Shown in pieces: positions 9,858 through 18,480 of a stretch of DNA of 64,000 nt. The number at the start of each line of letters is the position of its first letter. The first letter of the stretch is position 1. The notes under the pieces are model-generated. The model made no database searches and was not told the DNA's origin. It worked only from the letters and a program-made list of their open reading frames with translations. Made by a program: the position numbers and the translations under genes. Source of the DNA: Comamonas testosteroni (GTDB lineage Bacteria > Pseudomonadota > Gammaproteobacteria > Burkholderiales > Burkholderiaceae_C); the NCBI GenBank assembly GCA_008727115.1, contig CP044131.1:186001-250000 (forward strand), in the 5' to 3' direction.

Positions 9858-9946
9858 CCCCCTGAGTCGCTTCGCGCCTTCCCCCTCTCTCGCTGTGCGG
9901 GAGGGGGACAACAGCCTCGCTGCGGGGCGGCCCTTGCTCGCTGTTT
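9858..9946 (+). repeat. Stop-linked 90-nt repeat, copy 1 (after mreD)
   Basis: Begins CCCCCTGAGTCGCTTCGCG, has a CCCCCTCTC...GGGAGGGGG stem and ends GGCGGCCCTTGCTCGCTGT. It starts 8 nt after the mreD stop, in mreD orientation. Confidence 0.9.
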
Positions 9947-9981
9947 CGATGCTTGATGCCGGGACGAATTGGGATGGTGTG

Positions 9982-10067
9982 CCCCTGAGTCGCTTCGCGC
10001 CTTCCTCCCTCTCGCTTTGCGAGGGAGGACGACAGCTTCGCTGTGGGGCGGCCCTTGCTCGCTGTCC
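9982..10067 (+). repeat. Stop-linked 90-nt repeat, copy 2 (before mrdA)
   Basis: Second copy in tandem with 9858-9946, about 35 nt further on. It has the same start (CCCCTGAGTCGCTTCGCG), the same stem with CTCCCT/AGGGAG, and the same GGCGGCCCTTGCTCGCTGTC end. Confidence 0.9.
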
Positions 10068-10106
10068 TGGTAGATTGGTGCGCCTGGTTTTGAGGCAGGT
10101 CTGCTC

Positions 10107-12059
10107 ATGATGGAGATTCGGAATACCGAGGCCGAGCTGCAGCGCTTTCGCGTGCGTGCGGTCGTCATGGGCTGCGTGGTGTTTCTGGCGTTCTGCCTGC
10201 TGGTCTGGCGTTTGCTGGTGCTGCAGGTGGAGCGCCATGAGGAGTTTGCCGAGCGCGCCGAGAGCAATCGCACGGCGGTGGTGCCCATCGTGCCCAATCG
10301 GGGGCAGATTCTGGATCGCAACGGCGTGGTGCTGGCCACCAATTATTCGGCCTATACGCTGGAGATCACGCGGGCCAAGGTCAATGGGCTGGAAGAGACG
10401 ATTGATGAGCTCAGCGAGATCATCGAGATCACCCCACGTGACCGCCGCAAGTTCAAGCGGCTCATGGATGACTCCAAGAGCTTTGAGTCCATTCCCTTGC
10501 GTTCGCGCTTGAGCGATGAGGAGGTGGCCAAGTTCACGGCCCAGCGCTATCGCTTTCCGGGCGTGGATATCAAGGCGCGCCTGTTTCGGACCTACCCGCT
10601 TAAAGAGACGGGCAGCCATTTGATTGGATACATAGGTCGTATCAATCAAAAGGAAAAAGAAGAGATTGATGACTCGGAGGATGCGGCCAATTACCGTGGC
10701 ACGGAAGTCATAGGCAAGCTGGGCGCCGAAAAAAGCTATGAGCTGCAGTTGCACGGCCAGACGGGCTGGGAGGAGATGGAAACCTCGGCCGGTGGTCATG
10801 CCGTGCGCCGGCTGGGGAGCCGCCCTGCCACGCCAGGTCACAGTCTGCAGTTGTCGGTGGACATCAAGCTGCAGAAGATGGTGGAGGAGCTTTACGGCAA
10901 CCGTCGTGGCGTCGCCATTGCCATGGATCCACGCAATGGCGAAGTGCTGGCCATGGTCAGCAAACCCACCTACGACCCCAATCTGTTTGTCGATGGCATT
11001 GACCACGAGAACTGGAAGCTGCTGAACGAATCGCTGGATCGGCCTTTGCTCAATCGTTCCATGCGCGGTACCTACCCCGTGGGATCGACCTACAAGCCCT
11101 TTATGGCGCTGGCCGGTATCGAAACCGGCAAGCGCACGCCGGGTACGGTGATTCAGGATGGCGGCTCCTGGACGTTTGGCGGCCATACCTTCCGCTCAGG
11201 CCATGCGCTGGGCCCTGTGGATCTGGTGCGCGCCATTCAGCACTCCAGTAACGTCTACTTCTACACCTTGGCCAACGAGATGGGCGTGGATGCGATTCAC
11301 GACTTCATGAAGCCGCTGGGCTTTGGTCAGATCACCGGCATCGACCTGCCCGGCGAGCTGCGCGGAGTGCTGCCCAGCAAGGAGTGGAAGCGCAAGACCT
11401 ACAAACGCGCGGCCCAGCAACAGTGGTTTGGCGGCGAGACAATCTCGCTGGGCATTGGCCAGGGCTACAACAACTTCACCATCCTGCAGCTCTCGCATGC
11501 GCTGGCGACGCTGGTCAACAACGGCATCAGTCACACGCCGCATGTGGGCAAGGAGCTGATCGACTCGGTCACGGGTGCGCGCACAGCGATCGAGCAGCCT
11601 GCGCCAGTCAATCTGGGCTACAAGCAGAGCAATGTCGATGCCGTCAAGCGCGGTATGGTGGGCGTGGTGACGAATGGCACGGGCCGCGGCGTGTTTGGCG
11701 GTGCAGGCTATCTGTCCGGGGGCAAGACTGGTACGGCGCAGGCCGTGTCGGTGGGGCAGAAGGAGAGATACAACGCAGCACGTCTGGCCGAGTACCAGCG
11801 CGACCATTCGCTCTATATCGCTTATGGACCGGCTGACAATCCCAAGATTGCCGTGGCGGTGATTGTGGAAAATGCCGGTTTTGGCGCTGCCGCCGCCGCC
11901 CCTATTGCGCGCCGCATTCTGGACTACTGGCTGGTGGGCAACTATCCCAGCGAGGCAGATATTGCCGCCGTGCGCGTGGGCAAGGCCGGTGCTCCGCTAG
12001 GAACACCGCGCAAGGTGGAAGATATTCATCTTCTGTCCGAAGAAGAAATGACGCCTTGA
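10107..12059 (+). CDS. mrdA: Peptidoglycan D,D-transpeptidase PBP2
   Basis: 650 residues, normal for elongation-specific PBP2, which crosslinks lateral peptidoglycan. One N-terminal membrane helix (about 20-40), the dimerisation region starting VPIVPNRGQILDRNGVVLATNY, then the transpeptidase domain. The active-site motifs are clear: GSTYKPF (SxxK nucleophile) near 331, HSSN (SxN) near 377, and SGGKTGTAQ (KTG) near 545. Two adjacent ATGs (10107, 10110) are possible starts. It belongs to the mre cluster but is separated from mreD by two repeats. The usual partner rodA does not follow; the next gene is on the other strand. Confidence 0.98.
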   Translation: MMEIRNTEAELQRFRVRAVVMGCVVFLAFCLLVWRLLVLQVERHEEFAERAESNRTAVVPIVPNRGQILDRNGVVLATNYSAYTLEITRAKVNGLEETIDELSEIIEITPRDRRKFKRLMDDSKSFESIPLRSRLSDEEVAKFTAQRYRFPGVDIKARLFRTYPLKETGSHLIGYIGRINQKEKEEIDDSEDAANYRGTEVIGKLGAEKSYELQLHGQTGWEEMETSAGGHAVRRLGSRPATPGHSLQLSVDIKLQKMVEELYGNRRGVAIAMDPRNGEVLAMVSKPTYDPNLFVDGIDHENWKLLNESLDRPLLNRSMRGTYPVGSTYKPFMALAGIETGKRTPGTVIQDGGSWTFGGHTFRSGHALGPVDLVRAIQHSSNVYFYTLANEMGVDAIHDFMKPLGFGQITGIDLPGELRGVLPSKEWKRKTYKRAAQQQWFGGETISLGIGQGYNNFTILQLSHALATLVNNGISHTPHVGKELIDSVTGARTAIEQPAPVNLGYKQSNVDAVKRGMVGVVTNGTGRGVFGGAGYLSGGKTGTAQAVSVGQKERYNAARLAEYQRDHSLYIAYGPADNPKIAVAVIVENAGFGAAAAAPIARRILDYWLVGNYPSEADIAAVRVGKAGAPLGTPRKVEDIHLLSEEEMTP

Positions 12060-12060
12060 T

Positions 12061-12095
12061 TTTGATAGCGCTCAGCGCTTGTTGGGTATGGGTTT
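12061..12095 (+). repeat. Short dispersed element, copy after mrdA
   Basis: TTTGATAGCGCTCAGCGCTTG lies directly behind the mrdA stop in mrdA orientation. It is a diverged copy of the 61233-61268 element. Confidence 0.5.
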
Positions 12096-12852
12096 AACGC
12101 AGAAAAGCGTCGTAACCCGTTTTCAAGATCAGCAGACTGACTACGGCGATGAAGATGGTGCGCACAAAGCCTGTGCCGTGACGCAGGGCCATCCAGGTGC
12201 CCAGCATGCTTCCCAGAACATTGGCGACGGCCAGCGGAATGGCAAAGTGCCACCACACATGGCCTTTGAGGCTGAAGAGCAGCAGTGCCGCCGCGTTGGA
12301 GGCCAGGTTCAGCAGCTTGGCGCTGGCAGAGGCATTGAGGAAGTCATAACCCAGCAGGCGCACGAACAGGAACACGAAAAAGCTGCCCGTACCCGGGCCG
12401 AAGAAGCCGTCATAAAAGCCAATCAGCAGGCCGATGGCGCTGGCGGTCAGCATTTCGGTGCGGCCAGCCAGACGAGGCTCATGGTCGCGGCCCAGCTCCT
12501 TTTTGGCCAGGGTGTAGCCCAGCACGCCTAGCAAGATAAAGGGCAGCAGCTTGCGCAAAAAGTCGGGCGAGATCAGGGTTACGGCCCAGGCGCCCAGAAA
12601 AGCGCCGACCAGCGTGGTGCCAATGGCTGGCAGCAGCGTGGCCCAGGTGATGTGTACCCGCTTGGTGAACTGCCAGGCCGATATCGCCGTACCCCATACG
12701 GCAGCGCTTTTGTTGGTGCCAAACAGCGTTGCGGGTGTGGTGCTGGGGAAGGCGGCAAACATGGCCGGCACCAGAATCAGGCCGCCTCCTCCGACGATGG
12801 CGTCAATAAACCCGGCCAGGGCCGAGGCGAAGGAAACAAGAATCCATTCCAT
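12094..12852 (-). CDS. TauE/SafE family (TSUP) membrane permease
   Basis: 252 residues with about eight hydrophobic segments in two halves, the build of the TSUP/TauE-SafE family (YfcA-like), which exports or takes up sulfonates, sulfite or other small anions. The first half holds the family motif FASALAGFIDAIVGGGGLILVPAM and LFGTNKSAA. The second half has the matching GFYDGFFGPGTGSFF near 150. Substrate cannot be told from sequence. It converges on mrdA and has no close partner gene in its own direction; the GMC oxidoreductase upstream is 545 nt away and separated by a terminator. Confidence 0.92.
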   Translation of the reverse strand: MEWILVSFASALAGFIDAIVGGGGLILVPAMFAAFPSTTPATLFGTNKSAAVWGTAISAWQFTKRVHITWATLLPAIGTTLVGAFLGAWAVTLISPDFLRKLLPFILLGVLGYTLAKKELGRDHEPRLAGRTEMLTASAIGLLIGFYDGFFGPGTGSFFVFLFVRLLGYDFLNASASAKLLNLASNAAALLLFSLKGHVWWHFAIPLAVANVLGSMLGTWMALRHGTGFVRTIFIAVVSLLILKTGYDAFLR

Positions 12853-13397
12853 GGTGCTTTGCCTGCTGCAAGTGGTGCTGGCCCTCAGGCGGCTGTCTCT
12901 CTGCCGGATGCGGGTGTAGATAGAGATCTAGGAGCATGTCTGCCCCTGAATGGCGCGCATTGTCTCACTGCAGCATCAAGGGTGTACGTCGACACAGGCA
13001 TAAAAAAAGCGCCCCCTCAGGGGCGCTTTTGAACGCATCTTTGATGCTTTTATATGTATTGGTCTGGTTGTGTCGAGTTGTCTCCTCGGCCCTCCATGCT
13101 GCTTCGTGGAGCAGCGAGAGTGAGGAGAATGTAAGGTTTGCACCTACATGGTGCATTGGGGAATTCCCTCGGGTTGAAGGAAAAAACCTTTGTAAATGCA
13201 TCTGAAAGTTTCCTGGAATTTTCTCTGTTCCCAGAATCACTCAAAACTGATAGCTTCTTCCCTTTGATGGGAAAGGGTTGTGGAGTTTTTCCATTTCTCC
13301 AAATGTCAATAAAGGCTGTTGCCGCTTAAGTCATGAATTTGGGCGAATCAGGTGCTCAGATGAGTCTGAAGGCGCTTTGAGTCCTTTCCGTACTTAA
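12853..13397. other. Gene-free stretch between TSUP permease and GMC oxidoreductase
   Basis: No convincing gene is seen; the open frames here have no ribosome site and odd composition. It holds the terminator at 13005-13030 and, at 13079-13128, a nested imperfect stem (TCTCCTC with GAGGAGA outside, GCTGCT with AGCAGC inside) of unknown role. Confidence 0.5.
13005..13030 (-). terminator. Terminator downstream of the GMC oxidoreductase
   Basis: Perfect AAAAGCGCCCC/GGGGCGCTTTT stem with a 4-nt loop. On the minus strand it is followed by seven T, on the plus strand by four, so it works best for minus-strand transcripts. Confidence 0.8.
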
Positions 13398-15098
13398 TCA
13401 CTCAAGCTCTGCCAGGGACAGCTGCTCTGCCTCGCTGCGAATCCAGCCAGCCGCTTTCTCGGCCATCATCAGCGTCGGGCTGTTGGTATTGCCGCTGGTG
13501 ATGGTAGGCATGGCGCCCGCATCGACCACGCGCAGACCTTGAATGCCGCGCACGCGAAAGCGGCTGTCCAGCACGGCCATGGGGTCGCTGCCCTTACCCA
13601 TTTTGGTGGTGCCCACGGGGTGAAAGATGGTGGTGGCGATATCGCCGGCCAGCCGGGCCAGATCTTCGTCGCTTTGATACTGCACGCCGGGCTTGAATTC
13701 TTCGGGCTGATAGCGGGCCAGTGCCGGCTGGCTGACGATGCGGCGCGTGACACGCAGGCTGTCGGCTGCGACCTGGCGGTCTTCGGCGGTGGATAAATAG
13801 CGCGGCGCAATGGCTGGAGCCTGTCGGAAGTCGGCACTTTGCAGCTGCACCGTGCCCCGGCTGGTGGGGTTGAGGTTGCAGACGCTGGCGGTGAAGGCCG
13901 CAAAGTTGTGCAATGGCTCGCCAAAGGCGTCGAGTGACAGCGGCTGCACGTGATATTCCAGATTGGCGTGAGGCCGGGCGGGGTCGCTGCGCGTGAAGGC
14001 GCCCAGCTGCGAGGGGGCCATGCTCATGGGGCCGCTGCGTTTTAGGGCGTATTCCAGACCAATGGCGGCCTTGCCCATCAGGCTGCTGGCCATGGTGTTG
14101 AGCGTCTTGGTGCCTTGCACCTTGTAGACGGAACGAATCTGCAAATGGTCTTGCAGATTGGCGCCCACGCCAGGCAGGTCGCGTCGCACTTCAACGCTGT
14201 GGCGCTGCAGCAGCTCGCCCGGGCCTATGCCCGAGAGCTGCAGAATTTGCGGCGAATTGACGGCACCGGCACACAGCAGCACCTCGCGCTCGGCATGGAC
14301 GGTGACCATTTCACTGCCAGTCCAGACTTCCGCACCTGTGCAGCGCTGGCTGCCGTCGGGCAGGTCTTCCAGAGTCAGGCGGCTGACCTGGGCATGGGTC
14401 CACATTTCGAAGTTGGGGCGGCCATAGCAGGTAGGGCGCAAAAAAGCCTTGGCCGTGTTCCAGCGCCAACCGGCTTTCTGGTTGACCTCAAAATAGCCCA
14501 CGCCCTCGTTGTCGCCGCAGTTGAAGTCGTCCGAGGCCGGAATGCCGGCTTGCTGCGCGGCCTGGGAAAATGCATCCAGAATGTCCCAGCGCAGGCGCTG
14601 GCGTTCCACGCGCCATTCGCCATCGCCACCCTGGCTTTTGTTGCCATGCAGGCGGTGAAATTCTTCGCTGACCTGGCCGATCTGGTCGGCGTCCAGTCGC
14701 CAGTGATCTTCATGCTGGCGAAATGCCGGTAGTACCTGATCCCAGCGCCAGGTGTCGTCTCCTGTCAGATCGGCCCATTGCTCATAGTCACGGGTCTGGC
14801 CGCGCATATAGATCATGCCGTTGATGCTGGAGCAGCCGCCCAGCGTCTTGCCGCGCGGGTAGCGCAGGCTGCGGCCGTTGAGGCCGGGGTCGGCCTCGGT
14901 CTGGTAGAGCCAGTCGGTGCGTGGGTTGCCTATGCAGTACAGATAGCCGACGGGGATGTGAATCCAGTGGTAGTCGTCCTTGCGACCCGCTTCGATCAGC
15001 AGCACCCGGTGGTTTTTGTTGCGGGAAAGACGGTTGCACAGCAAGGAACCTGCAGTGCCGCCGCCAATGATGATGTAGTCAAAAGTGGTGTCGCTCAT
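13398..15098 (-). CDS. GMC-family FAD-dependent oxidoreductase (alcohol/choline dehydrogenase type)
   Basis: 566 residues. The N-terminus FDYIIIGGGTAGSLLCNRLS is the FAD-binding Rossmann motif. GMC signature 1 is seen at RYPRGKTLGGCSSINGMIYMRG (about 80-101) and signature 2 at GAVNSPQILQLSGIGPGELL (about 278-297). Near the C-terminus, FHPVGTTKMG carries the active-site His and RVVDAGAMPTITSGNTNSPTLMMAEKAA the second catalytic block. These enzymes oxidise alcohols; relatives in this group of bacteria include choline dehydrogenase-like and polyethylene-glycol or long-chain alcohol dehydrogenases. Substrate is not readable here. No betaine genes stand beside it, so a BetA role is unlikely. Monocistronic by layout. 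Confidence 0.95.
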   Translation of the reverse strand: MSDTTFDYIIIGGGTAGSLLCNRLSRNKNHRVLLIEAGRKDDYHWIHIPVGYLYCIGNPRTDWLYQTEADPGLNGRSLRYPRGKTLGGCSSINGMIYMRGQTRDYEQWADLTGDDTWRWDQVLPAFRQHEDHWRLDADQIGQVSEEFHRLHGNKSQGGDGEWRVERQRLRWDILDAFSQAAQQAGIPASDDFNCGDNEGVGYFEVNQKAGWRWNTAKAFLRPTCYGRPNFEMWTHAQVSRLTLEDLPDGSQRCTGAEVWTGSEMVTVHAEREVLLCAGAVNSPQILQLSGIGPGELLQRHSVEVRRDLPGVGANLQDHLQIRSVYKVQGTKTLNTMASSLMGKAAIGLEYALKRSGPMSMAPSQLGAFTRSDPARPHANLEYHVQPLSLDAFGEPLHNFAAFTASVCNLNPTSRGTVQLQSADFRQAPAIAPRYLSTAEDRQVAADSLRVTRRIVSQPALARYQPEEFKPGVQYQSDEDLARLAGDIATTIFHPVGTTKMGKGSDPMAVLDSRFRVRGIQGLRVVDAGAMPTITSGNTNSPTLMMAEKAAGWIRSEAEQLSLAELE

Positions 15099-15384
15099 GG
15101 GCAGAGATCAAGGGGCGGAACAGAAACCACAGGCAGAGCTTGTGGCCAATTGATTGTGCGGAGATGATTTGGGCTGTCGATAGGGAAAGCGCGCTGCTAC
15201 TCTCTTTTTTGAAGCGGCTTGCGCTTTATGGTTGCGGGTTGTGGCCGTTTTTTGATAAAAATTGCAGCAAATTGAGTGCAAGCTCGCGCTCAAGGCCTAC
15301 GCGTCGCCGTTGTCGCCGATAGTTCTTCGGGCCTTGCCTCGCGTTATGCTGAGCGCCGCCCCGTCTTTGTTTTAGGAAGATTCT

Positions 15385-16512
15385 TTGTCCAGCACTGATT
15401 CAAACCCTCAATGCCCCATGCAGACCCTGGAAGGGAGGCCCTGGGCCGTACCTGCGGGCCGCTGGAGCGCAGCCGAGCTGGGGGATCGCAGGCTCTGGCG
15501 ACAGCTGGCGCCACAGCTCAAGGCGGTGCCTGCTGGCGCAGCTTGGGATCTGGAGCAACTGCAATGGCTGGATCATGTGGGCGCTCAGCTGCTGTGGGAG
15601 CGCTGGGGCAAACGCTGGCCTGAGCAGCTCAAGACCACCGGCAACCAGCGCGCCATGCTGGAGCGCGTGGCCCGGTTCAGCGATGTGCCCGAACCCAAGC
15701 CAGCGCCTTCGGGGCTGATGTGCCAGATCAACCGCCTGGGCCAGCTGGTCATCAATGCCCGTGGTCACTTCATGGGGTTGACGGAGCTGATCGGCCAGTT
15801 GCTGCTGGACTGCCTGCGCCTGCTGCGCAACCCGTTTCGGGGCCCCTGGCGCGATATTTCTGGGCACCTCTATGCGACGGGCACAACTGCCTTGCCCATT
15901 ACGGCACTGGTGGGCTTCTTGATCGGTGTGGTGCTGGCTTACCTGATGGCGCTGCAGTTGCGCCAGTTCGGGGCAGAGTCGTTCATCGTCAATATTCTGG
16001 GCATTTCGCTGATTCGCGAGCTGGGGCCGTTGCTGGCCGCCATTCTGGTGGCGGGGCGCAGCGGCTCGGCCATCACAGCGCAGATCGGTGTGATGCGGGT
16101 GACGGAGGAGCTCGATGCCATGCAGGTCATGGGCATCTCCAAAGGGTATCGCCTGGTCATGCCACGGGCGCTGGCGCTGGCGATCTCCATGCCTTTGACA
16201 TCGCTGTGGACGATCCTGGCGTCGCTGGCAGGGGGTATGGTTGCGGCGGACCTGACCATGGACATCACGCCTTCGTACTTCTTTCAGTCTTTGCCGGGTG
16301 CTGTGCAGATTGGCAACCTGGGCTTGGCCATGGGAAAGTCCGTGGTGTTCGGAGTGCTGATCGCGCTGATTGGCTGCCACTGGGGGCTGAAGGTGGAGCC
16401 CAACACCCAGAGTCTGGGGCAGGGCACGACGGCATCGGTGGTGTCGTCCATCACCATGGTCATCATCGTGGATGCGATCTTCGCCATCCTGTTTAGAAAT
16501 GTGGGGTTTTGA
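15385..16512 (+). CDS. mlaE: MCE/Mla-type lipid ABC transporter permease fused to STAS domain
   Basis: 375 residues. The start is a TTG at 15385 with AGGAAGA about five bases before; no upstream ATG fits. Residues about 20-105 (LWRQLAPQL...WDLEQLQWLDHVGAQLLW) look like a STAS/MlaB-like domain. The MlaE permease follows, with several membrane helices and the hallmark ISLIRELGPLLAAILVAGRSGSAITAQIGVMRVTEELDAMQVMG. It moves phospholipid or another lipid between membranes, driven by MlaF. The fusion replaces a separate MlaB. First gene of a four-gene operon; a 79-nt dispersed repeat sits between its stop and mlaF. Confidence 0.93.
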   Translation: MSSTDSNPQCPMQTLEGRPWAVPAGRWSAAELGDRRLWRQLAPQLKAVPAGAAWDLEQLQWLDHVGAQLLWERWGKRWPEQLKTTGNQRAMLERVARFSDVPEPKPAPSGLMCQINRLGQLVINARGHFMGLTELIGQLLLDCLRLLRNPFRGPWRDISGHLYATGTTALPITALVGFLIGVVLAYLMALQLRQFGAESFIVNILGISLIRELGPLLAAILVAGRSGSAITAQIGVMRVTEELDAMQVMGISKGYRLVMPRALALAISMPLTSLWTILASLAGGMVAADLTMDITPSYFFQSLPGAVQIGNLGLAMGKSVVFGVLIALIGCHWGLKVEPNTQSLGQGTTASVVSSITMVIIVDAIFAILFRNVGF

Positions 16513-16521
16513 CATGATTTA

Positions 16522-16600
16522 CCCCCTGAGCGGCTTCGCCGCTTCCCCCAAGGGGGACGACACCATCGCCGCGAGGCGGCCCTTGCTGGCTGTCTTTTGC
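16522..16600 (+). repeat. Stop-linked 90-nt repeat, copy 3 (mlaE-mlaF gap)
   Basis: Starts CCCCCTGAGCGGCTTCGCCG 9 nt after the mlaE stop, in mlaE orientation. GCGGC-TTC-GCCGC and TCCCCC-AA-GGGGGA form two clean hairpins. It ends GGCGGCCCTTGCTGGCTGTC. Confidence 0.9.
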
Positions 16601-16632
16601 TTGGGCTGTGATCGTTTTGCAAAGGGGCGCGT

Positions 16633-17493
16633 ATGGCAGCTGTGATGCAAAACCGCCTGATCGATGGCGCTGTGGGTGGCTATGTGCCGCCTCAGGACCG
16701 TGCACCGCTGGTGCAGGCCAAGGATTTGTGGACCGAGTTTGGCTCGGGCGAGAACCGTTTTGCCGTGCACCAGGATTTGAATCTGGATGTCTATCCGGGT
16801 GAGATCCTGACGCTGGTCGGTGGCTCGGGTACGGGAAAGACGGTGCTGCTGCGCCAGATTCTGGGGTTGCTGACACCTTCGCGCGGGACGGTGACGATTG
16901 ATGGACGGCCTTCAAAGGAGGTCATCAGCGGGGAGCTGGCGGCCAGCCACGTGGGGATGCTGTTTCAGCAGGGCGCCCTGTATTCGGCCTTCAATGTGCT
17001 GGACAACATTGCCTTTGCACTCCGGGAGCAAGGCACACTGCCCGAGGCGGTGGTGCGCGATGCGGCTATGGTCAAGCTGCAGATGGTGGGCCTCAAGCCC
17101 GAGCATGCCACGCGCATGCCTTCCGATCTGTCGGGCGGCATGATCAAGCGCGTGGCACTGGCGCGCTCACTGATGATGGATCCACCGCTGCTGCTGCTGG
17201 ATGAGCCTACGGCGGGTCTGGACCCCAAGGGCTCGGACGAATTCTGCGATCTGTTACGTGATATCCATGCCGAGCTGGGGCTGACCGTGATCATGGTCAC
17301 CCATGATCTGGACACGCTGTTTGCGCTGTCCACCCGTGTGGCTGTGCTGGCGGAAAAGCGCGTACTGGTGACTGGCGCGCCACGTGATGTGGCTCTGGTC
17401 AAGCACCCGTTTATTGAACACTTTTTCCAGGGAGAGCGTGGCCGCCGTGCCATGGCCCCGGTGCAAGGCGGCGCGGCCGCAGAGGAAAGCTGA
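16633..17493 (+). CDS. mlaF: MCE/Mla-type lipid ABC transporter ATPase
   Basis: 286 residues, ABC ATPase that powers the MlaE permease. Walker A is VGGSGTGKTVLLRQILGL (about 62-79), the Q-loop GMLFQQGALYSAFNV, the signature LSGGMIKRVALARSLM and Walker B LLLLDEPTAGLDP, followed by VTHD with the switch His. The wording of Q-loop and signature is of MlaF type. The start at 16633 follows AAAGGGG. Its TGA overlaps the ATG of mlaD by one base (17493), so the two are translationally coupled. About 30 N-terminal residues precede the ABC domain. Confidence 0.95.
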   Translation: MAAVMQNRLIDGAVGGYVPPQDRAPLVQAKDLWTEFGSGENRFAVHQDLNLDVYPGEILTLVGGSGTGKTVLLRQILGLLTPSRGTVTIDGRPSKEVISGELAASHVGMLFQQGALYSAFNVLDNIAFALREQGTLPEAVVRDAAMVKLQMVGLKPEHATRMPSDLSGGMIKRVALARSLMMDPPLLLLDEPTAGLDPKGSDEFCDLLRDIHAELGLTVIMVTHDLDTLFALSTRVAVLAEKRVLVTGAPRDVALVKHPFIEHFFQGERGRRAMAPVQGGAAAEES

Positions 17494-18452
17494 TGGAAAA
17501 CAAGTCCCATGCCATGGCTGCCGGCATTTTTGTGCTGGTAGTTGCAGCCCTGCTGGCAGGGCTGGCCGTCTGGCTCACGCGTGACAACCGTGAATACCAG
17601 CTCTATGAAATGTCCACCAAGGATGGGGTCAGTGGCCTGCAGCCTCAGGCTACGGTGCGCTACAAGGGCGTACCCGTGGGGAAGGTCGTGCGCATCAGCT
17701 TTGATCCCCAGATTTCCGGCAATGTGCTGATTCGCATTGCCGTGGGAGAAGATACGCCGGTGACCGCCACGACTTATGCCCAGCTCGGCTATCAGGGTGT
17801 GACGGGCCTGGCCCATATTCAGCTGGATGACGATGCCAGACTGAATCAGCATCTCAAGCCCGGCCCCAGCGGCCTGCCGCGCATGGTCATGAAGTCCTCG
17901 CCGCTGAACATGCTGGCCGATCAGGGGCCGGTGCTGCTGGAGAGAGTGGACGAGATTTCTCGCCGCCTCAGCGCCATGCTGGGCGATGAGAACCAGAAGC
18001 ATCTGAGCGATGCTTTGCAGAACATTGCCTCTGCGGCAGGCAGCGTCAATGAGCTGGCAGGTACCATGAACAAGGCGGCCGCGGGCTTCCCACAAATCAC
18101 TACCGATGCCCAACAGACTCTTCAGTCGCTGACCAAGGCCGGTAATGCCGCGTCGGGAGTAGCGGGCGAGCTGCAGCAGACCGTGCGCCGTATCAATGCG
18201 CCTGATGGCCCGCTGGAGCAGATCGCTGCAGGCACGCAGTCGCTGACGGTGGCAGCCGATGCGCTGGGGCGCAGCACCTTGCCACGTGTCAACCGCGCTG
18301 CGGACGACTTTTCACGCGCTTCGCGCAACCTGAGCAATATGGCCAGCCGTATCGGCGACAACCCGCAGTCCGTTCTTTACGGCTCGGGTGTGGGCCTCCC
18401 CGGTCCTGGCGAGTCCGGCTTTGCCGCGCCTGCCGCTGCCCCAGCTCACTGA
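17493..18452 (+). CDS. mlaD: MCE-domain lipid-transfer protein (MlaD family)
   Basis: 319 residues. One N-terminal membrane helix (about 8-28), then the MCE domain (about 38-118) with LQPQATVRYKGVPVGKVVRISFDP and the hydrophobic-pore region near YAQLGYQGVTGLAHIQL. The rest is a long helical region, heptad-like from about 145 to 270 (LLERVDEISRRLSAML, LQNIASAAGSVNELAGTMN), ending in a Pro/Ala tail. This makes it longer than the E. coli MlaD (about 180) and more like single-MCE proteins that may form a needle or ring across the periplasm. Coupled to mlaF and followed 28 nt later by the lipoprotein gene. Confidence 0.93.
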   Translation: MENKSHAMAAGIFVLVVAALLAGLAVWLTRDNREYQLYEMSTKDGVSGLQPQATVRYKGVPVGKVVRISFDPQISGNVLIRIAVGEDTPVTATTYAQLGYQGVTGLAHIQLDDDARLNQHLKPGPSGLPRMVMKSSPLNMLADQGPVLLERVDEISRRLSAMLGDENQKHLSDALQNIASAAGSVNELAGTMNKAAAGFPQITTDAQQTLQSLTKAGNAASGVAGELQQTVRRINAPDGPLEQIAAGTQSLTVAADALGRSTLPRVNRAADDFSRASRNLSNMASRIGDNPQSVLYGSGVGLPGPGESGFAAPAAAPAH

Positions 18453-18480
18453 GCGGGTGGCTTCATCTACAGGAACTCTT

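Noticed and set aside
9693-11186. Minus-strand frame of 497 codons across mreD end, repeats and mrdA
   Set aside because: It would have to code through two dispersed repeats and antisense to mrdA; no family features.
13138-13329. 63-codon plus-strand frame between the TSUP and GMC genes
   Set aside because: No ribosome site, Phe/Ser-rich low-quality sequence, no partner or family.
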